From Prostheceraeus crozeri (Eukaryota > Platyhelminthes > Polycladida > Euryleptidae), in contig CAJQUW010001633.1 in the NCBI GenBank assembly GCA_907163375.1, positions 62,001-126,000 on the forward strand: 64,000 nt of DNA, read 5' to 3'. Within the stretch, counting starts at the first letter, position 1; each line of letters begins with the position of its first letter. Positions 1 to 11,681 of this stretch are shown one piece after another. The translations under genes were made by a program, and so were the position numbers. The notes under the pieces are model-generated. The model worked only from the letters and a program-made list of their open reading frames with translations. It was not told where the DNA came from and did no database searches.

Positions 1-459
1 CTCCTCGTCGTCATTTGTAATTGGATCAGCCTGACGTTTCTGGAGGTGGACTCCCTTCTCTGTCAGTTCTTGCATCCGACGATCGATACAGCGACGCAGG
101 AAAAAGAAGTTTGAGTCATCTTTGAAAAAATTAAGGTCGGGCCGCATACATTTGTTTCGAAAATATCTGATGATGCCACATATAATCCCGTTAATACTAT
201 TCGCGGGATATTCTTTCCCATCTTTCCGTCGGATCTCATATACGAAGTGATATAGAGTATTCTTGAAAACGTCGCAGCTAACACCTGTCAGGTCGTCTAT
301 CGATGGAAAGCGCTTTTCTGGGAAGGTCTCATTCCTTTTCGATAACCACTCCTCGTAAACATGCACGGCGTAGTTTGTGGCTCGTTTCGTATTAGCTGGC
401 GTAGCTTTTGCAAGGCTGTCTTGAATATCCTGAGTGCTGACAAATTCGAAGCGTGACAT
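1..459 (-). CDS. ZMYM/QRICH1/Crypton-like protein, N-terminal part (runs off left edge)
   Basis: Reading the minus strand from the ATG at 459-457, 153 codons stay open to the window edge, so only the N-terminus is visible. The protein has the layout of the Crypton-derived tyrosine-recombinase-like domain found in ZMYM2/QRICH1-type proteins. Near residue 25 is a TKRATNYAVHVYEEWL stretch, then a FVYEIRRKDGKEYPANSI block, then an IICGIIRYFRN helix. After these comes an LRRCIDRRMQELTEKG motif followed by QADPIT. These blocks occur in the same order in that family, as recalled and not searched. It may be a Crypton transposon gene or a domesticated host gene; the window cannot decide. I see no promoter. 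A neighbouring LINE tail on the other strand starts about 190 bases upstream of its ATG. Confidence 0.7.
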   Translation of the reverse strand, partial: MSRFEFVSTQDIQDSLAKATPANTKRATNYAVHVYEEWLSKRNETFPEKRFPSIDDLTGVSCDVFKNTLYHFVYEIRRKDGKEYPANSINGIICGIIRYFRNKCMRPDLNFFKDDSNFFFLRRCIDRRMQELTEKGVHLQKRQADPITNDDEE

Positions 460-643
460 CGCGGAGTTTGTCTTCCAAATGTCTTCCACTCTCTCATATA
501 TCTCTACCTCAACAATCAAGTAAGATTGCCCATCACAGACACTGACCAATTCACAGACAGTTACAGAATAAACAAGTCTTAGATAATTACACAATACATG
601 TAAACGCTAAAGAGCAGATGACACTGCTCTTTTCGCTCCTGAT

Positions 644-1409
644 ATGGATTCCCTCATTCAAGCCATCAACATCTACGTCAATGAAGCTTCGAAATTGGGC
701 CTCCAAGTCAACTACTCTAAGACAAAGTTAATGATGATAAGGAGAGCACACCCCACAGTCCATAGTGGTCAACAATCACATAGTGGAAGTTGTCCCAAAC
801 TTCATCTATCTGGGGTCGAAGATTAGCAGGCGAGGTGGTATTGACGAAGAACTGGCTCGAAGAAGAGCTCTAGCAAATGATGTGCTCAGAAGACTTTGGA
901 GACCTCCTTGGAGACATCGGAATATTAGCAACCGGACCAAAATGAGAATATATAACGCGAGTGTTCTTTCGGTTTTGCTTTATGGCTCCGAAACCTGGCC
1001 TCTTTCCGCAACGCAAGGTAGAAGAACTATGAGCTTTGACAACCGATGCCAACGCCGAGTACTCAACATCAGATGGCAAGAGCGTATCACCAACGACGAA
1101 CTGCGCAGGCGCACACTCCAACCGCCGTTACCACGTCTTCTAGCTCAACGGCGCATGCGTTGGCTGGGGCACATGCTCCGCATGCCTAGTGAACTGCCAA
1201 CGAAACGTGTGCTCGACTTCAATCCGACAGCGTCTGGATGGAGAAGACCTCGAGGGCGCCCACACTCACGATGGATGGACGTGGTTGTCGAAGATCTCAA
1301 TCAACTCGGTATCTCCATGGATGACGCATCGGAGTTGGCCCTGGATCGACCATCTTGGAGACGAATGGTGTCAAGAGCGGCCTCAACGCCTCACAGGCAC
1401 GAGTCATAG
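644..1409 (+). pseudogene. RTE-like LINE reverse transcriptase, C-terminal remnant
   Basis: Two overlapping open stretches (644-826 and 765-1409) in different frames encode the tail of a non-LTR retrotransposon polymerase. The first has the GLQVNYSKTKLM segment that follows the catalytic YADD region in RTE-type proteins. The second has FIYLGSKISRRGG, then LLYGSETWPLS, RRMRWLGHMLRMP, GRPHSRWMDVVVEDL and a final DRPSWRRMV. This is the usual C-terminal order of RTE/BovB-like LINEs. The catalytic fingers and the endonuclease are absent upstream, so this is a 5'-truncated copy, and the change of frame near 800 shows it is broken. The clade is from memory of the motifs; I did not find a poly-A tail or target duplication. 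Confidence 0.75.
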
Positions 1410-1606
1410 GCAGGTAGGCAGGCTAATCTAGCGCCACGCTACCTGGAATTAGCCACAAAGTAGGGAATTAAGGAAGAAACTGTACCGATAACAAGTTTCA
1501 TCTCGTTCACCGTACAAGATTGGAAATGGACTTTATTTACCGTATCGGACAGTCTATTATCGTCACTCCTACGACAAGGGAAATTGTTGTAAGTGGTCTT
1601 GAAATT

Positions 1607-1689
1607 GAATAAGTAATAGTTATTGCACAGTACGCTAAGTCGAGCGCGAAGCGCGAGACTTTGCGTACTGTACAATAACTAACTTATTC
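1607..1689. repeat. 83-bp imperfect palindrome
   Basis: Arms beginning GAATAAGTAATAGTTATTG and ending AACTAACTTATTC fold back around a GCGCGAAGCGCG centre. The word CTTATTCCACGAGAA just after it recurs on the opposite strand near 2850-2864. The two places could therefore be ends of a small non-autonomous DNA transposon, but I could not match longer arms. Confidence 0.6.
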
Positions 1690-2970
1690 CACGAGAACGC
1701 AATTGTAGAGGCGCACGCAGCTTCATACTTTCATACATACTACATTGTTAAAGTTGGGGAAATACTAACAGCGAAAGTGTCTCTCCATCAATAGTCTCTC
1801 CTCACTCAAACATTGCGTAATGCGGTGCTAAGTGGAAAAGAGAAAACTCTCTGTTAGGGCATCCCTGATATGGTCACAGACCGACGATAAAAGAGCAACA
1901 GAACCACAGAAAATCAATAATTGCGTAATGTCTTATGAATCGAGCTGGAAAATGATGCTTTTAAGTCTTCCACGCGTTATCTCGCTTCACCCTCGTCTAA
2001 TTATGTCCAAAAATTTGTATCAATTGAAAGGCTTTTTCAAATATAAGTTGTATCAATTATATAAATCGCTTCTATTCATTTGGGATGGAAAATAACTTGA
2101 AAAACTTGATGTTGGACTTCGTTTAAATTGATAGTTGCACCGATCTACTCCAACAACCAACTAGCATAACATTGGACTATTCAAATGATACAATGATTCG
2201 AACATTCATTTCTGTTTCTACTTCAGCGAACGGCGTACATAAAATCCTTTAGGCTATTCAAATACTGCATTGATTCGAATGGCACACATTGATTTCTTTT
2301 GCTTTTCTATGGCTTGATTAGCACTGTGTTTATTCAGTTATATTTCATAAATATATTTGGGTCACACGGCAGTCGTTTGAGACACTTATTGGAGTGTTAA
2401 TTTCAACATTCTTATAAAACCAACCAGATCACTTGATTATTTATTAGCGGTGGCCACTTGATTATTGCCACTTACTTGAAGCCCGCATTTATTGACTAAC
2501 GCGAGTATTCTCCGTAACTTGTTCAGTGTCTTGACAGAAAGAATTTCATTGAGAAAACACAGATAACGTCCCTCTTTGTAGAAATTGCGTTATGAAACTT
2601 GTGAGACGGCCAACCTGTTTGATTGTAGACGAGGAAATTATTAGGTAAGAGAAACCTGGGCTCTGGTCAATTGCAGACATTATGGAGTCTGAAATGTAAC
2701 ATTGCGCAACGTGAAAAGGAAAATCTGGATTTTCATACTATTCATACAACTTCTCATCCAACGCTATAAAGAGATGATCAATTTACATCGATGAAAGGAT
2801 AACTAACCGAGATTTTAGTTGTCGCACGGTGTGGTCACTTATTCCCTTCTCGTGGAATAAGATAACTGCTTGCATATTTTAGCTGGTATTTGAACACCTG
2901 AAGATTTGTTAGTCTTGATGCTATGTAAAGCGTTCTGAATTTCCTTCGTAGTAATTTTAAGCTCCATCCA
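1690..2970. other. No recognisable gene
   Basis: AT-rich sequence between the palindrome and the mariner remnant. Short open stretches are present but none resembles a protein family. The only structure noted is the inverted CTTATTCCACGAGAA word near 2850. Confidence 0.5.
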
Positions 2971-4047
2971 TCATCTTGAATTTCCGGAACACCAACGGAT
3001 GAACAAAGTTTTGCGCGATTTTGAATTCATCAGAAATCTTCGACAATGTATTAGATAAACCACCATTTTCGTTAATGCAGTTAGCGAACGCATGTGTTTG
3101 TGAACTTTCCCATTAAAGGCATTAAGTAGCTCCCTTTTAATGTATTGAAATATCATTCAAATACATTTCCCTCAAAACCATGACAAAAATGAATGCGTTT
3201 TTCAAAATCCTTCATTGAATCGCGATACATTTTTAGTGGGGTTTTATTGAATATTTCATGAATCACAGACCTTATCAAGGACTGCAATGAATCAAAGCGC
3301 CTGTTGTTGGCGAAAACCAATGATTTAAGGTACGGCCAAAACCAATAATCACCGGTGTAAGGTCTGGACTCCCTGCCGGCCATTATCGGGCTCCGACGCC
3401 CAAGCCACTGGCCACTCAATTTACTGTCAAGAATTAGTCACCTTTACCGCCTAATGAGAAGAAGCTCCATCCTGTTGATAATGCATTCTCGTATTCCGAG
3501 AGAAGTAAGGAACAATGTGATTGTTCAAGATTTCGCTGTACCGGTCGGCGTTCATTGCTTGTTCTGAGATATCCAAACCAATGAAACCATTCCATCCAAT
3601 CGCTGCCAAAACAGTGAGATATCTGGTTGCATGAGATTTACAGTGCAATGTCCAATGAGGATTCTCAACCGACCAATAGCGGGTATTGTGCTTATTAATG
3701 CTTCCTGTTAGATAGAAATTACACTCATCAGAAAAAACAATTTTTCAGGACCGCACAGGATCTATGGGAAATCTATCAAACATTATCTCACAGAATTGCA
3801 GCCTTTTGTCTTCATCACCATCGGATAGAATTTGACAGCAACTGGCCTTGTGCGGCCTCATCCCATCCTTCGTCAAGCAACGAAAGACACTAGAAGGAGA
3901 AATGTGATTATCCCACGCAATTTGACTAACTGAAGATTGTGGACTTTCGGTTACCTCCTCCCGAACAAGCTCTACTGTATCGTCTCCAGATGCCGTTACA
4001 GGGCGTCCCGATCTCGTTCTACCGTTGGATAAGAATCCGGTTTCCAA
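2971..4047 (-). pseudogene. Tc1/mariner-superfamily transposase remnant 1
   Basis: Three minus-strand pieces, in order, make a decayed DDE transposase. The N-terminal piece (3745-4047) has the helix-turn-helix with RSGRPVTASGDDTVELVREE, a SVSQIAWDNHISPSSVFRCL recognition helix and GMRPHKA. The middle piece (3451-3648) has VLAAIGWNGFIGLDI and the second catalytic block HYQQDGASSH. The C-terminal piece (3153-3419) keeps WLGRRSPI, the third catalytic region ending DYWFWPYLKS, and a closing FEKRIHFCHGFEGNVFE. The pieces lie in different frames, so at least two frameshifts separate them. This is the group whose intact members read DLTPLDFFLWGYLK. I did not find terminal repeats. The last part, 2971-3156, adds no recognisable domain. 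Confidence 0.75.
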
Positions 4048-5265
4048 AGTTTAAGTTTCCAGTAATTAATTTGCGATCTTGAAGGTGGAGCACGATGTAC
4101 TTTTCTTGAAATTATCTCTGGATTTTTTTCCTCCATGCTCATATGCAAGAGCCCAAGCACAAAACATCAATAGTTCCACGAGGGAATACATTTTGAATGA
4201 CTCATCGATGAACACTCAACCGTAAATTCAGTGTGACTAAAACTCAAATTTTGAATTCAATATTCAAATAGTCAACGCACCATACATCACAACTCATTCA
4301 CACATGAAAAAAGCTAAACGAATAGATATTCAACAACTAATTCGTACTAACAGATGTCTAGAATAACTAGGAATACCTTCTAACTCAGTGCAGTTCAGAA
4401 AAATATCTGAAGTGAGCTTGTGCTAAAACTTTTGAAACAGCTGGCATTTGAAAAAGTTATCCAATTCAATCGCGACTTTTTCGTATATTTTTGACACAAG
4501 ATTTCTTCTGTCACCACTGATTATATTTATCTTAAATCGGATCGCTGATTTGTAAAACTTTTTTAATTTTTTTTTGTAAAATAATTTGTAATTCCCTGGC
4601 TTAGTACCAAATTCACCAAACGTGTTGTAGTTAACCGTTGAATTTTTCAGGAAACATCTTGTATTCTATTTAAATCTTTCAAATTACAATTAAAGAAGAA
4701 GTTTCCGCAATGTTTCATTGTTGATAATGTAATTTCTCAAACGTATTCACGTTTGTTGCCTTTAACACATTTACGTTTCCTAATTCTTGCATAACTTTGG
4801 TTGCTTAGAGTCCCGAAACCAAATCGGCTCTGGTGCTCCAACTACCCATGACGTGCAGTGCAATGTCATAACAGCAACTACCCTGATACTCAGTGAACAA
4901 AAGGAATATAATGCAACCATGACGTTCAGTGCACGCCATGGGTAGTTGGGGCAGTGTTGTCAGCTGCTAGTCGAGCACTTTTCGAAGTGCCCGCATGACG
5001 TGCACCGAGAGATGAAGAAACTTCCGCACGTAGAAAATGATTCTCTTCTACGTTTCATTTCTAGTGACTCTAAATGCTTTCTGTCCTTTTTTGCATGGTA
5101 AATACCAAAACATTTGTATTCGTTTACTAATCTTACTTCGATACTTCGTAAACTATTGCTTAGTACAGTGAGGAATTAAGTCACTACGGAGTTTGATTTT
5201 GTTTTATAGAAGCAAAGAAGACAGTTTTCTAGCAAAATTGAGGTATATTTGCAAAGAAACAATCA
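4048..5265. other. No gene seen; contains one foldback
   Basis: AT-rich spacer between two mariner-type remnants. I see no coding signal. It holds the 112-bp foldback listed separately. Confidence 0.5.
4838..4949. repeat. 112-bp foldback with 30-bp arms
   Basis: The left arm begins CCAACTACCCATGACGTGCA and the right arm ends with its near-complement CACGCCATGGGTAGTTGG. The arms pair over about 30 bases with a few mismatches around a loop of about 50 bases. It looks like a tiny MITE or solo foldback; no target duplication was identified. Confidence 0.6.
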
Positions 5266-6127
5266 TCATTTATGTTCGTAATAAGAAATTTCAAAAACAT
5301 CAGTCATATTGCTCAATATGGCCACCTCCATTTTGTATGCAAACAATGCATATCTCTCGTAAACTAAAGTCAAACACGCGATGCAGCATTTTAGGGTCAG
5401 TTGGTTGAAGGGACGAAGTGATGCCGTCCTGCAGTTCTTGGATTGAGTTATAGACGGTTTTGGGACGATAAACCTTGGTATTGACATAACTCCAAAGGAA
5501 GAAGTCCATTGGGGTCAAATCTTGGCTGCGAGCTGCCCACTGAAGTGGTCCATTACGACCTATTCAGCAATTTGGGAACTTTTTATCCAGGTAAGTTAGA
5601 ACCTGATGCCCCCACCGTGTAGGAGCGCCGTCTTGCTGGAAGATCATGGTAGCTTTTTGATGGCGGTTGAGTTGTAGCAAAAAGTAATGTTCCAACATGT
5701 GTTGATATTTTTGATTTTGAAATATTGATGGATCACTTCGCGCGTTGCATAAGGAGTTTCATTATCCCACAATAGAGAGTTAAAAATGGGAAGAAGAAGG
5801 GTTTTAATTGAAATACCGTTCAATTTCGGCAGCTCGGCTTTCATCACTGGGCCTTCCACTTCTTGGCAGGCAGTGGACAGAACCTGTTGACACAAATTGG
5901 TCGAATGTTGCCGCTATTGTTTTACCTTTGGGCGGTGGTGTGTTTAACTTTTTTCTCCAAGCCCATTGAACTAAAGTCACATACTGAAAATCTGCCATCT
6001 GCAGCACAACAAAAGCTCTTTTCTCTGTTGGTAACATTACGTCACGGGCAATGATAAGAGTGCTGTCATCGTCTCTCTTAAAGTTGACCTGAATAGTGTT
6101 CACACGTAACCTGTAACTATCGATCAT
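5266..6127 (-). pseudogene. Tc1/mariner-superfamily transposase remnant 2
   Basis: This is a second decayed copy of the same transposase type as the one at 3-4 kb. The N-terminal piece (5804-6127) reads MLPTEKRAFVVLQMA, LVQWAWRKKLNTPPPKGKTI and TGSVHCLPRSGRP, the usual start of this group. The C-terminal piece (5300-5518) has MTPMDFFLWSYVNTKVYRP, containing the third catalytic residue, then LQDGI and a closing GGGHIEQYD. The middle catalytic block between about 5520 and 5800 is not in one frame with either end; a readable trace (IMIFQQDGAP-like, around 5630-5650) is visible. Several frameshifts and stops are present. The gypsy element inserted 36 bases beyond its N-terminal end. Confidence 0.7.
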
Positions 6128-6162
6128 TACCCCTTAGTATGAAATTGTAGTTTATGTTAGGG

Positions 6163-6326
6163 GAAGATGTAATATTCTATACTTATTGTGAATGTTGATG
6201 TGTTGTTTGAAACAATGAAATATGTTCGGATGTATTTTTGAGACATTTATGAATTAACAAGAGATACACTTTCGAATACTACAAGAGCATGTTTTACGCT
6301 ACTCTGACTGAATGAGGGACATTACA
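6163..6326 (+). repeat. Gypsy 5' LTR
   Basis: 164 bp, matching 45045-45208 at all but three positions. It starts GAAGATGTAATATTC and ends GGGACATTACA, so TGTAAT and ATTACA form near-terminal inverted ends. TAGGG lies immediately before it and again after the 3' LTR. The next bases, CCTGGCGACGAAGAT, are the likely primer-binding site. Confidence 0.85.
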
Positions 6327-6522
6327 CCTGGCGACGAAGATAAAAAGGGATACAAATAAAAAGCCACCAATCGTTTGCGAAACAATGGCTACGTACATTC
6401 CACGACCTGATAAATATACAAATCAGTGTGACATAAACATTTATAATAATAATAATAATTTGTATTTGGCAAATTTACATAAGATACACAACATTCTTTT
6501 TTGATCTGTTTATGGGTGACAG

Positions 6523-8903
6523 GTGACAGGGTGGGTGATTTGGTTCCAGCAGCTCGAATTATTCCTCTCACTGTCAAAAGTTGCTGAGACTGACAAACGC
6601 AGTGTTCTACTTTCTTATATTAACATCGAAATCTTTCAAGCTACTGTTACCGGACTGACTTTGAGTTCCTCTACTACTTACGAAGATGTCAAGAATTTTC
6701 TACTACTGCGATATTCGACCAAGGACATTTACATCGAAAGAATTTCTCTGTTTGAGAAGACGCATTCCGCTCCGGCTAAGAGCTTTGTTGCTCAGCTTAA
6801 CGCCGTGCTTGACAATTTCAGTCGCGATCCTGCCGTTTTACGTGAAGAAATAATAGTTGCTAAATTTATTGCTTCAACTCCGCATCACATCGCTACTGAA
6901 CTTCGCTTAAGTCGACCTACAACGATCAGTGAATGTATCAAAATCGCTAATTCTGTCAATAGCGAAAATTCTTGCTTCGCTGTCAACAACAGTACTGATT
7001 CACATCGACAAAATACGTTCTCACGGAAAAATAAGGTCTCTAATAAATCAAAACCAATGACTGAGCTCAACAGTGCTACGCGTAGGCATAGCGCCATTCT
7101 GTGTTTTCGTGGTGGAGATGATTCCCACCTTGCAAATGATCCGAAGTGTCCTGCTCGGAATGTGAAATGCAGCATTTGCCAAAAGATGGGGCATTTACTT
7201 AAGGTTTGCAAGAGTTCTACAAGTAAAGTTCGCGTTGGTATTGTTCTCCATACGAATATTGGAAGCGTATCCGTCCGAATTCAGCGACCTGAGATAACTC
7301 TGATCATTAACGCTGATAAATCTGCGAATTTCATTGTTGACACAGGTGCGGAAGTGTCAATATTGTCGAAAGCTGATTATATCAAATTTCTTCATGATAT
7401 ACCTTTACATGCAACACGTGAAAGTTTTCACAATTTTGACAATTCGTCAATCAATGTAGAGGGTGTGCTAAGAACATTGACATTTTCTTATAACGACAAA
7501 CGTGCTTTTAATGATTTATACGTGGCAGACGTTCCTTTCTCAGTGATTGGAGTGGATATCATTTCCGCTCTGCGTCTGAATATTTCGTTTGATGATGGTG
7601 ATGCTTCCAGTCCAAGTAGGCCTACTGATAGGTCTATGACTACTTCGGGGGCGTCACATACTGTTGACTCGATCATGGAAAATCGTCAAACATTCGAAAA
7701 TTACATGCACATCAAGTTGAAAGAGAGTGCTCCTTCATCGATTATTCGACCCTTACGTCGATTGCCCTTCGCTCTTGAACAGCCGGTAGAAGAAGAATTA
7801 CGACGACTCCTAGCTGCCGACATTATTGAGCCAGTAAATTCATCGCCTTATGTTTCACCAATAATTTGCGTTCCAAAAGGTGATAAGACTATGCGCTTAT
7901 GCGTCGATTACCGTCGACTAAACGACAATATCATTATTGACCAATTTCCGGTTCCTACCGTTGAGGAGCTATTCAGTAAGATCTCAAATGCAAAGGATTT
8001 CACAAAATTGGATTTACAACCTGCGTTTCATCAAATTGAAGTTCATGAGAAGTCGCGTGACTTTAATGCGTTTATTACTCATGTCGGACTATTTCGCTTC
8101 AAGAGGGTTCCCTTCGGCCCTGCAAGCTCACCTGCAGTCTTCAATCGAATCTTACGTCAAGTTTTATCAAAATGTGCTAATACTATTACTTACTACGACG
8201 ATATTCTGATTTTTGCTTCTACGAATAAGGACTTGCAAGTATATACTAATGCAGTCAAAGAAGCTCTCAAGAGACAACCCTTTGTCGTCAATGAGAAAGA
8301 GTGTTTACGGTGCAATGGAGATTGAATTTCTCGGTAGACAACTGTCCGCCTTTGGTACAAAGCCACCTTCACATGCTGTTACTGCGATTGATAAATGTCC
8401 TCAACCTAGTACAAAACAAGAACTGCGAGTTTTTATGGGCAATGATAAATTATTTTCGTAACTTTGTGCCAAACTTTGCTTCTGTCGCTGCGCCTCTGTA
8501 TAGATTACTACAAGATAACATTCATTTTACATTCTCCGATGTTCAAATTTCTGCATTTCATGAACTGAAGAAACTTTTGATTGATTCATCATTCCTCGCT
8601 TATTTTGATACTACTATTCGGGCGAAAACCATTCTTTGCACAGATGCCTCCTTAAAAGGTGTAGCTGCCATGTTAAGTCAAAGCATTGATGGCTATGAGA
8701 AACCTGTGTATTTCGTCAGCAGACAACTACGGCCAAATGAAACACATTATTCCAGTTCAGAGCTTGAGACCTTAGCTGTCATATGGTTAGTTGAAAAATT
8801 GCATCAATTCTTATACGGACGTTCATTTGAAATCAGAAGAGATCACAGCACTTTGAAAGAGGTCCTGACTGGTACAAATAAACACAAACTTGCTCCAGCA
8901 TGA
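6523..8903 (+). pseudogene. Gypsy gag-like, protease, reverse transcriptase and RNase H region
   Basis: The gypsy polyprotein region left of the Naiad insertion. From the start there is a gag-like helical part, then a zinc knuckle (CSICQKMGHLLKVC, near residue 220). The aspartic protease site is FIVDTGAEVSIL. The reverse transcriptase has MRLCVDYRRLN, FTKLDLQPAFHQIEV and the catalytic YYDDILIF. RNase H follows with ILCTDASLKGVAAML and continues into an ADCLSRLP tail just before the Naiad. The order is the classic gypsy one. Upstream of 6523 is a short leader with a small AAT run near 6440. The region is a fossil with about one or two breaks. Confidence 0.85.
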
Positions 8904-9083
8904 ATCACACGATGGGCTACAAGACTCCTTCCTCACACGTTCACAGTTACTTACATCAAAGGTTCGACTAACAAGATTGCTGATTGTCTTTCCAGACTAC
9001 CACTTCAGTCAAACTCGACTTTTAGTACAGGTGGAAATTTCACGTTCGATAAGACGGGTAAATTCAATTGTAAAACCAAAAAT

Positions 9084-11681
9084 GTGATTTACTTACTCTC
9101 TTGCAAAAAATGCGGGTTACAGTATGTAGGTCAGACTACTCAGGCTCTACACTGCAGATTAAATGGACATCGTAATAGCATTAGTAAAGGCACTAAGAAT
9201 ACATTTCTTATTAATCATTTCCGTGAAGTAGGACATACTTGTAATGACATTTCTGTTCAAATTATAGATGTTATTAATGACAGTAAAGATAAAAATGATG
9301 TTGTTCGAAAACTTAATAAAAGCGAAGATTTTTATATACGCACGTTAAATACTTTGCACCCCTTAGGACTTAATGATAGAGTTTCCGGAGGTGGTTGCGT
9401 GTCAAAAGGCACTGTTGATTATGGTAGCTATTTCAACAGTCCTATCCCCAGACGCAAACGTAGTCATGGCGTTAGAAATAGGAAAAAGGTCAATAAGACC
9501 AATAATATTGATGACTCGATAGCATATTTGAAAAACTGCTTTAACGGCAGCAATCTTGCTAAGTTTTATCAAAGTCTTAGGTCTTTGAGTTACAGTACTT
9601 TGCATATTATTAACAAGAAACTCAATCATGAGTCTAGTAACTTTGCGTATTTAGTTTCTGCATATTATTACAATACAATATGTAATTCAGAGTCCAAGCA
9701 GTCTAGCAATGTAAAAACAAATATAACCTTTGAGTTCAAAAACAAAATTATGGACAAAGTGGATATCAGTAGTATTCTGCATGACAGAAGTATTAATCGA
9801 CTTGTTCCAGAACAGGTACAGGATTGTTATCCTCCGAAAACTTATTTTACATTGAATAGCCCTGTCTCTTTGAAAATCTGCAACTATTACAAATTTTTGA
9901 AAACGCTAGATAAGTCTGATTTGCATGATATCTTAAATTCTAAGTGTAAATGTAATGATCACCCTTCTTTTGTTAATGATTATCACAAACACGTTTTCAC
10001 AGGTGATTTGAATTTTATTAATGAACCTGAGTTTAAAGAATTGCTTGCTCTAGGTACGAAGCATCGTTTACCCAGGAAGTGTAATCATAAAAATATTATA
10101 GACAGTATCACAGTTTCGCTCGATAAGCACATAGCTAAGATGTGTAGGAAGCACAAAATAATTTTAAGAGCTGATTATTCGGATTGGAGAAATAAGATTT
10201 TAAAATTAGTGCGAGATAAACTATATAATAATAAGCTCAAGAACCAAAACAGTAACAATAGCAAGAATACAATGAGTAATAGTAACATTAATTCTCTTAG
10301 CAAGATTAGCAAGTTACTGCATTATTATCATGATAACTTCATTATTACTGCGGTAGATAAGGCTAATAGCAATTATGCGTTCATTTGCAAGAAATTCTAT
10401 GTTCTGGTTTTATTACAGGAACTTGGATTTGATTTGAAGACATTAACTCCTATAGGTAATAGTACATACATACCTGTTAACATAGAGATCAATAGTTTAG
10501 TTGTAAATCATAAAGAGATCATTAGTAATTTCTTTCATACCATTTGTAATAAAGATAATCTTAAACTACCTCGATTGTATTGGATACCTAAATTGCATAA
10601 AAACCCTTACAAATTTCGCTTCATAGCAGGTGCTAAACAATGCACCACTAAACAACTTTCGACTAAGATTAATAAAGGCCTAACCGTTATAAGAAATTAC
10701 TTTAAGGAATATTGTAACGCTATCTATAAAAATAGCGGAATTAACTGTTTTTGGAGTATAGTATCTTCGATCGAATTCCTAAATAAGATTCAAAACATCA
10801 ATATACATAACGTGCAAGTTTTTGACTTCTCCACATTGTACACTAACTTGAATCATGACGATGTTATTCATCACATTTCTGACTTGCTAGATTTGGTGTT
10901 TAATGATTCGAATAGGAAATACTTATGCATCGGTTATGAAAAATGTTTTTTAGCTAGTAAAAAGTATCAAGGCTATAGTGTTTTTACTAAAGATAACTTT
11001 AAGGATGCTATTAAATTCATTATTCATGAAGTTTACGTCACTTTTGGTGGACTGGTTTTTCGACAGATAAAAGGTATACCGATGGGAGGTAATTGTAGCC
11101 CTTTGCTAGCAGACCTTTTTCTTTTACACTGCGAATATATTTTCATGTCTAATCTTATGAAAAGTAAAAAGTATGGTCTAGCTAAACTTCTATCGAATAC
11201 CTCTAGATATATAGACGATCTGTGTATTATTAATTATAAACATTTCGCTTCTTTAATTCCTAAAATTTATCCACCAAGTCTGGAGGCAAGTAGAAGTGGA
11301 GATAATGATAACAACATTGAATATTTAGACATTAAAATGCAAATCACTAATACAGAAGCGGTTACCTCTGTATTTCATAAGGTTGATAACTTCAATTTTC
11401 CTGTTACGCTCTTAACATTTCCTCAAAACACTATGCCTTACAAAATAGGTATCAAAGTTTTCGCGGGACAGGTTTTGAGATATATTCGCATCTGTACACA
11501 TGAGAGCGATTTTATTGAAAAAATAAATCGTACCTCCACCACCCTCATTGCGAGAGGTTATAATCGCTTTGATCTTAAGCGCAGTGCTGAAAAGCAGTTA
11601 CACAAACACAGAGAGACTTTATTGAAATACGGTTATTTCTCCGCTAAGCAACTTTTGGACAACTGCCCGAACTTTATTTAA
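9084..11681 (+). CDS. Naiad GIY-YIG endonuclease plus reverse transcriptase
   Basis: An uninterrupted 865-residue frame, open upstream to about 9030 with no ATG; the given start is a GTG, so the true start is probably missing. Residues 1-100 are a GIY-YIG nuclease: IYLLSCKKCGLQYVGQT with the CxxC typical of Penelope nucleases, the arginine block HCRLNGHR, and an EDFYIRTLNTLHP block holding the likely catalytic glutamate. A basic linker, RRKRSHGVRNRKK, follows. The reverse transcriptase fills the C-terminal half: VFDFSTLYTNLNHDDV (motif A), IKGIPMGGNCSPLLADLFL (motif B) and SRYIDDLCIINY (motif C). The protein would nick target DNA and copy its RNA there. No internal break is visible, which suggests a young copy. 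The N-terminal nuclease position is what marks it as Naiad-like. Confidence 0.85.
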   Translation: MIYLLSCKKCGLQYVGQTTQALHCRLNGHRNSISKGTKNTFLINHFREVGHTCNDISVQIIDVINDSKDKNDVVRKLNKSEDFYIRTLNTLHPLGLNDRVSGGGCVSKGTVDYGSYFNSPIPRRKRSHGVRNRKKVNKTNNIDDSIAYLKNCFNGSNLAKFYQSLRSLSYSTLHIINKKLNHESSNFAYLVSAYYYNTICNSESKQSSNVKTNITFEFKNKIMDKVDISSILHDRSINRLVPEQVQDCYPPKTYFTLNSPVSLKICNYYKFLKTLDKSDLHDILNSKCKCNDHPSFVNDYHKHVFTGDLNFINEPEFKELLALGTKHRLPRKCNHKNIIDSITVSLDKHIAKMCRKHKIILRADYSDWRNKILKLVRDKLYNNKLKNQNSNNSKNTMSNSNINSLSKISKLLHYYHDNFIITAVDKANSNYAFICKKFYVLVLLQELGFDLKTLTPIGNSTYIPVNIEINSLVVNHKEIISNFFHTICNKDNLKLPRLYWIPKLHKNPYKFRFIAGAKQCTTKQLSTKINKGLTVIRNYFKEYCNAIYKNSGINCFWSIVSSIEFLNKIQNINIHNVQVFDFSTLYTNLNHDDVIHHISDLLDLVFNDSNRKYLCIGYEKCFLASKKYQGYSVFTKDNFKDAIKFIIHEVYVTFGGLVFRQIKGIPMGGNCSPLLADLFLLHCEYIFMSNLMKSKKYGLAKLLSNTSRYIDDLCIINYKHFASLIPKIYPPSLEASRSGDNDNNIEYLDIKMQITNTEAVTSVFHKVDNFNFPVTLLTFPQNTMPYKIGIKVFAGQVLRYIRICTHESDFIEKINRTSTTLIARGYNRFDLKRSAEKQLHKHRETLLKYGYFSAKQLLDNCPNFI

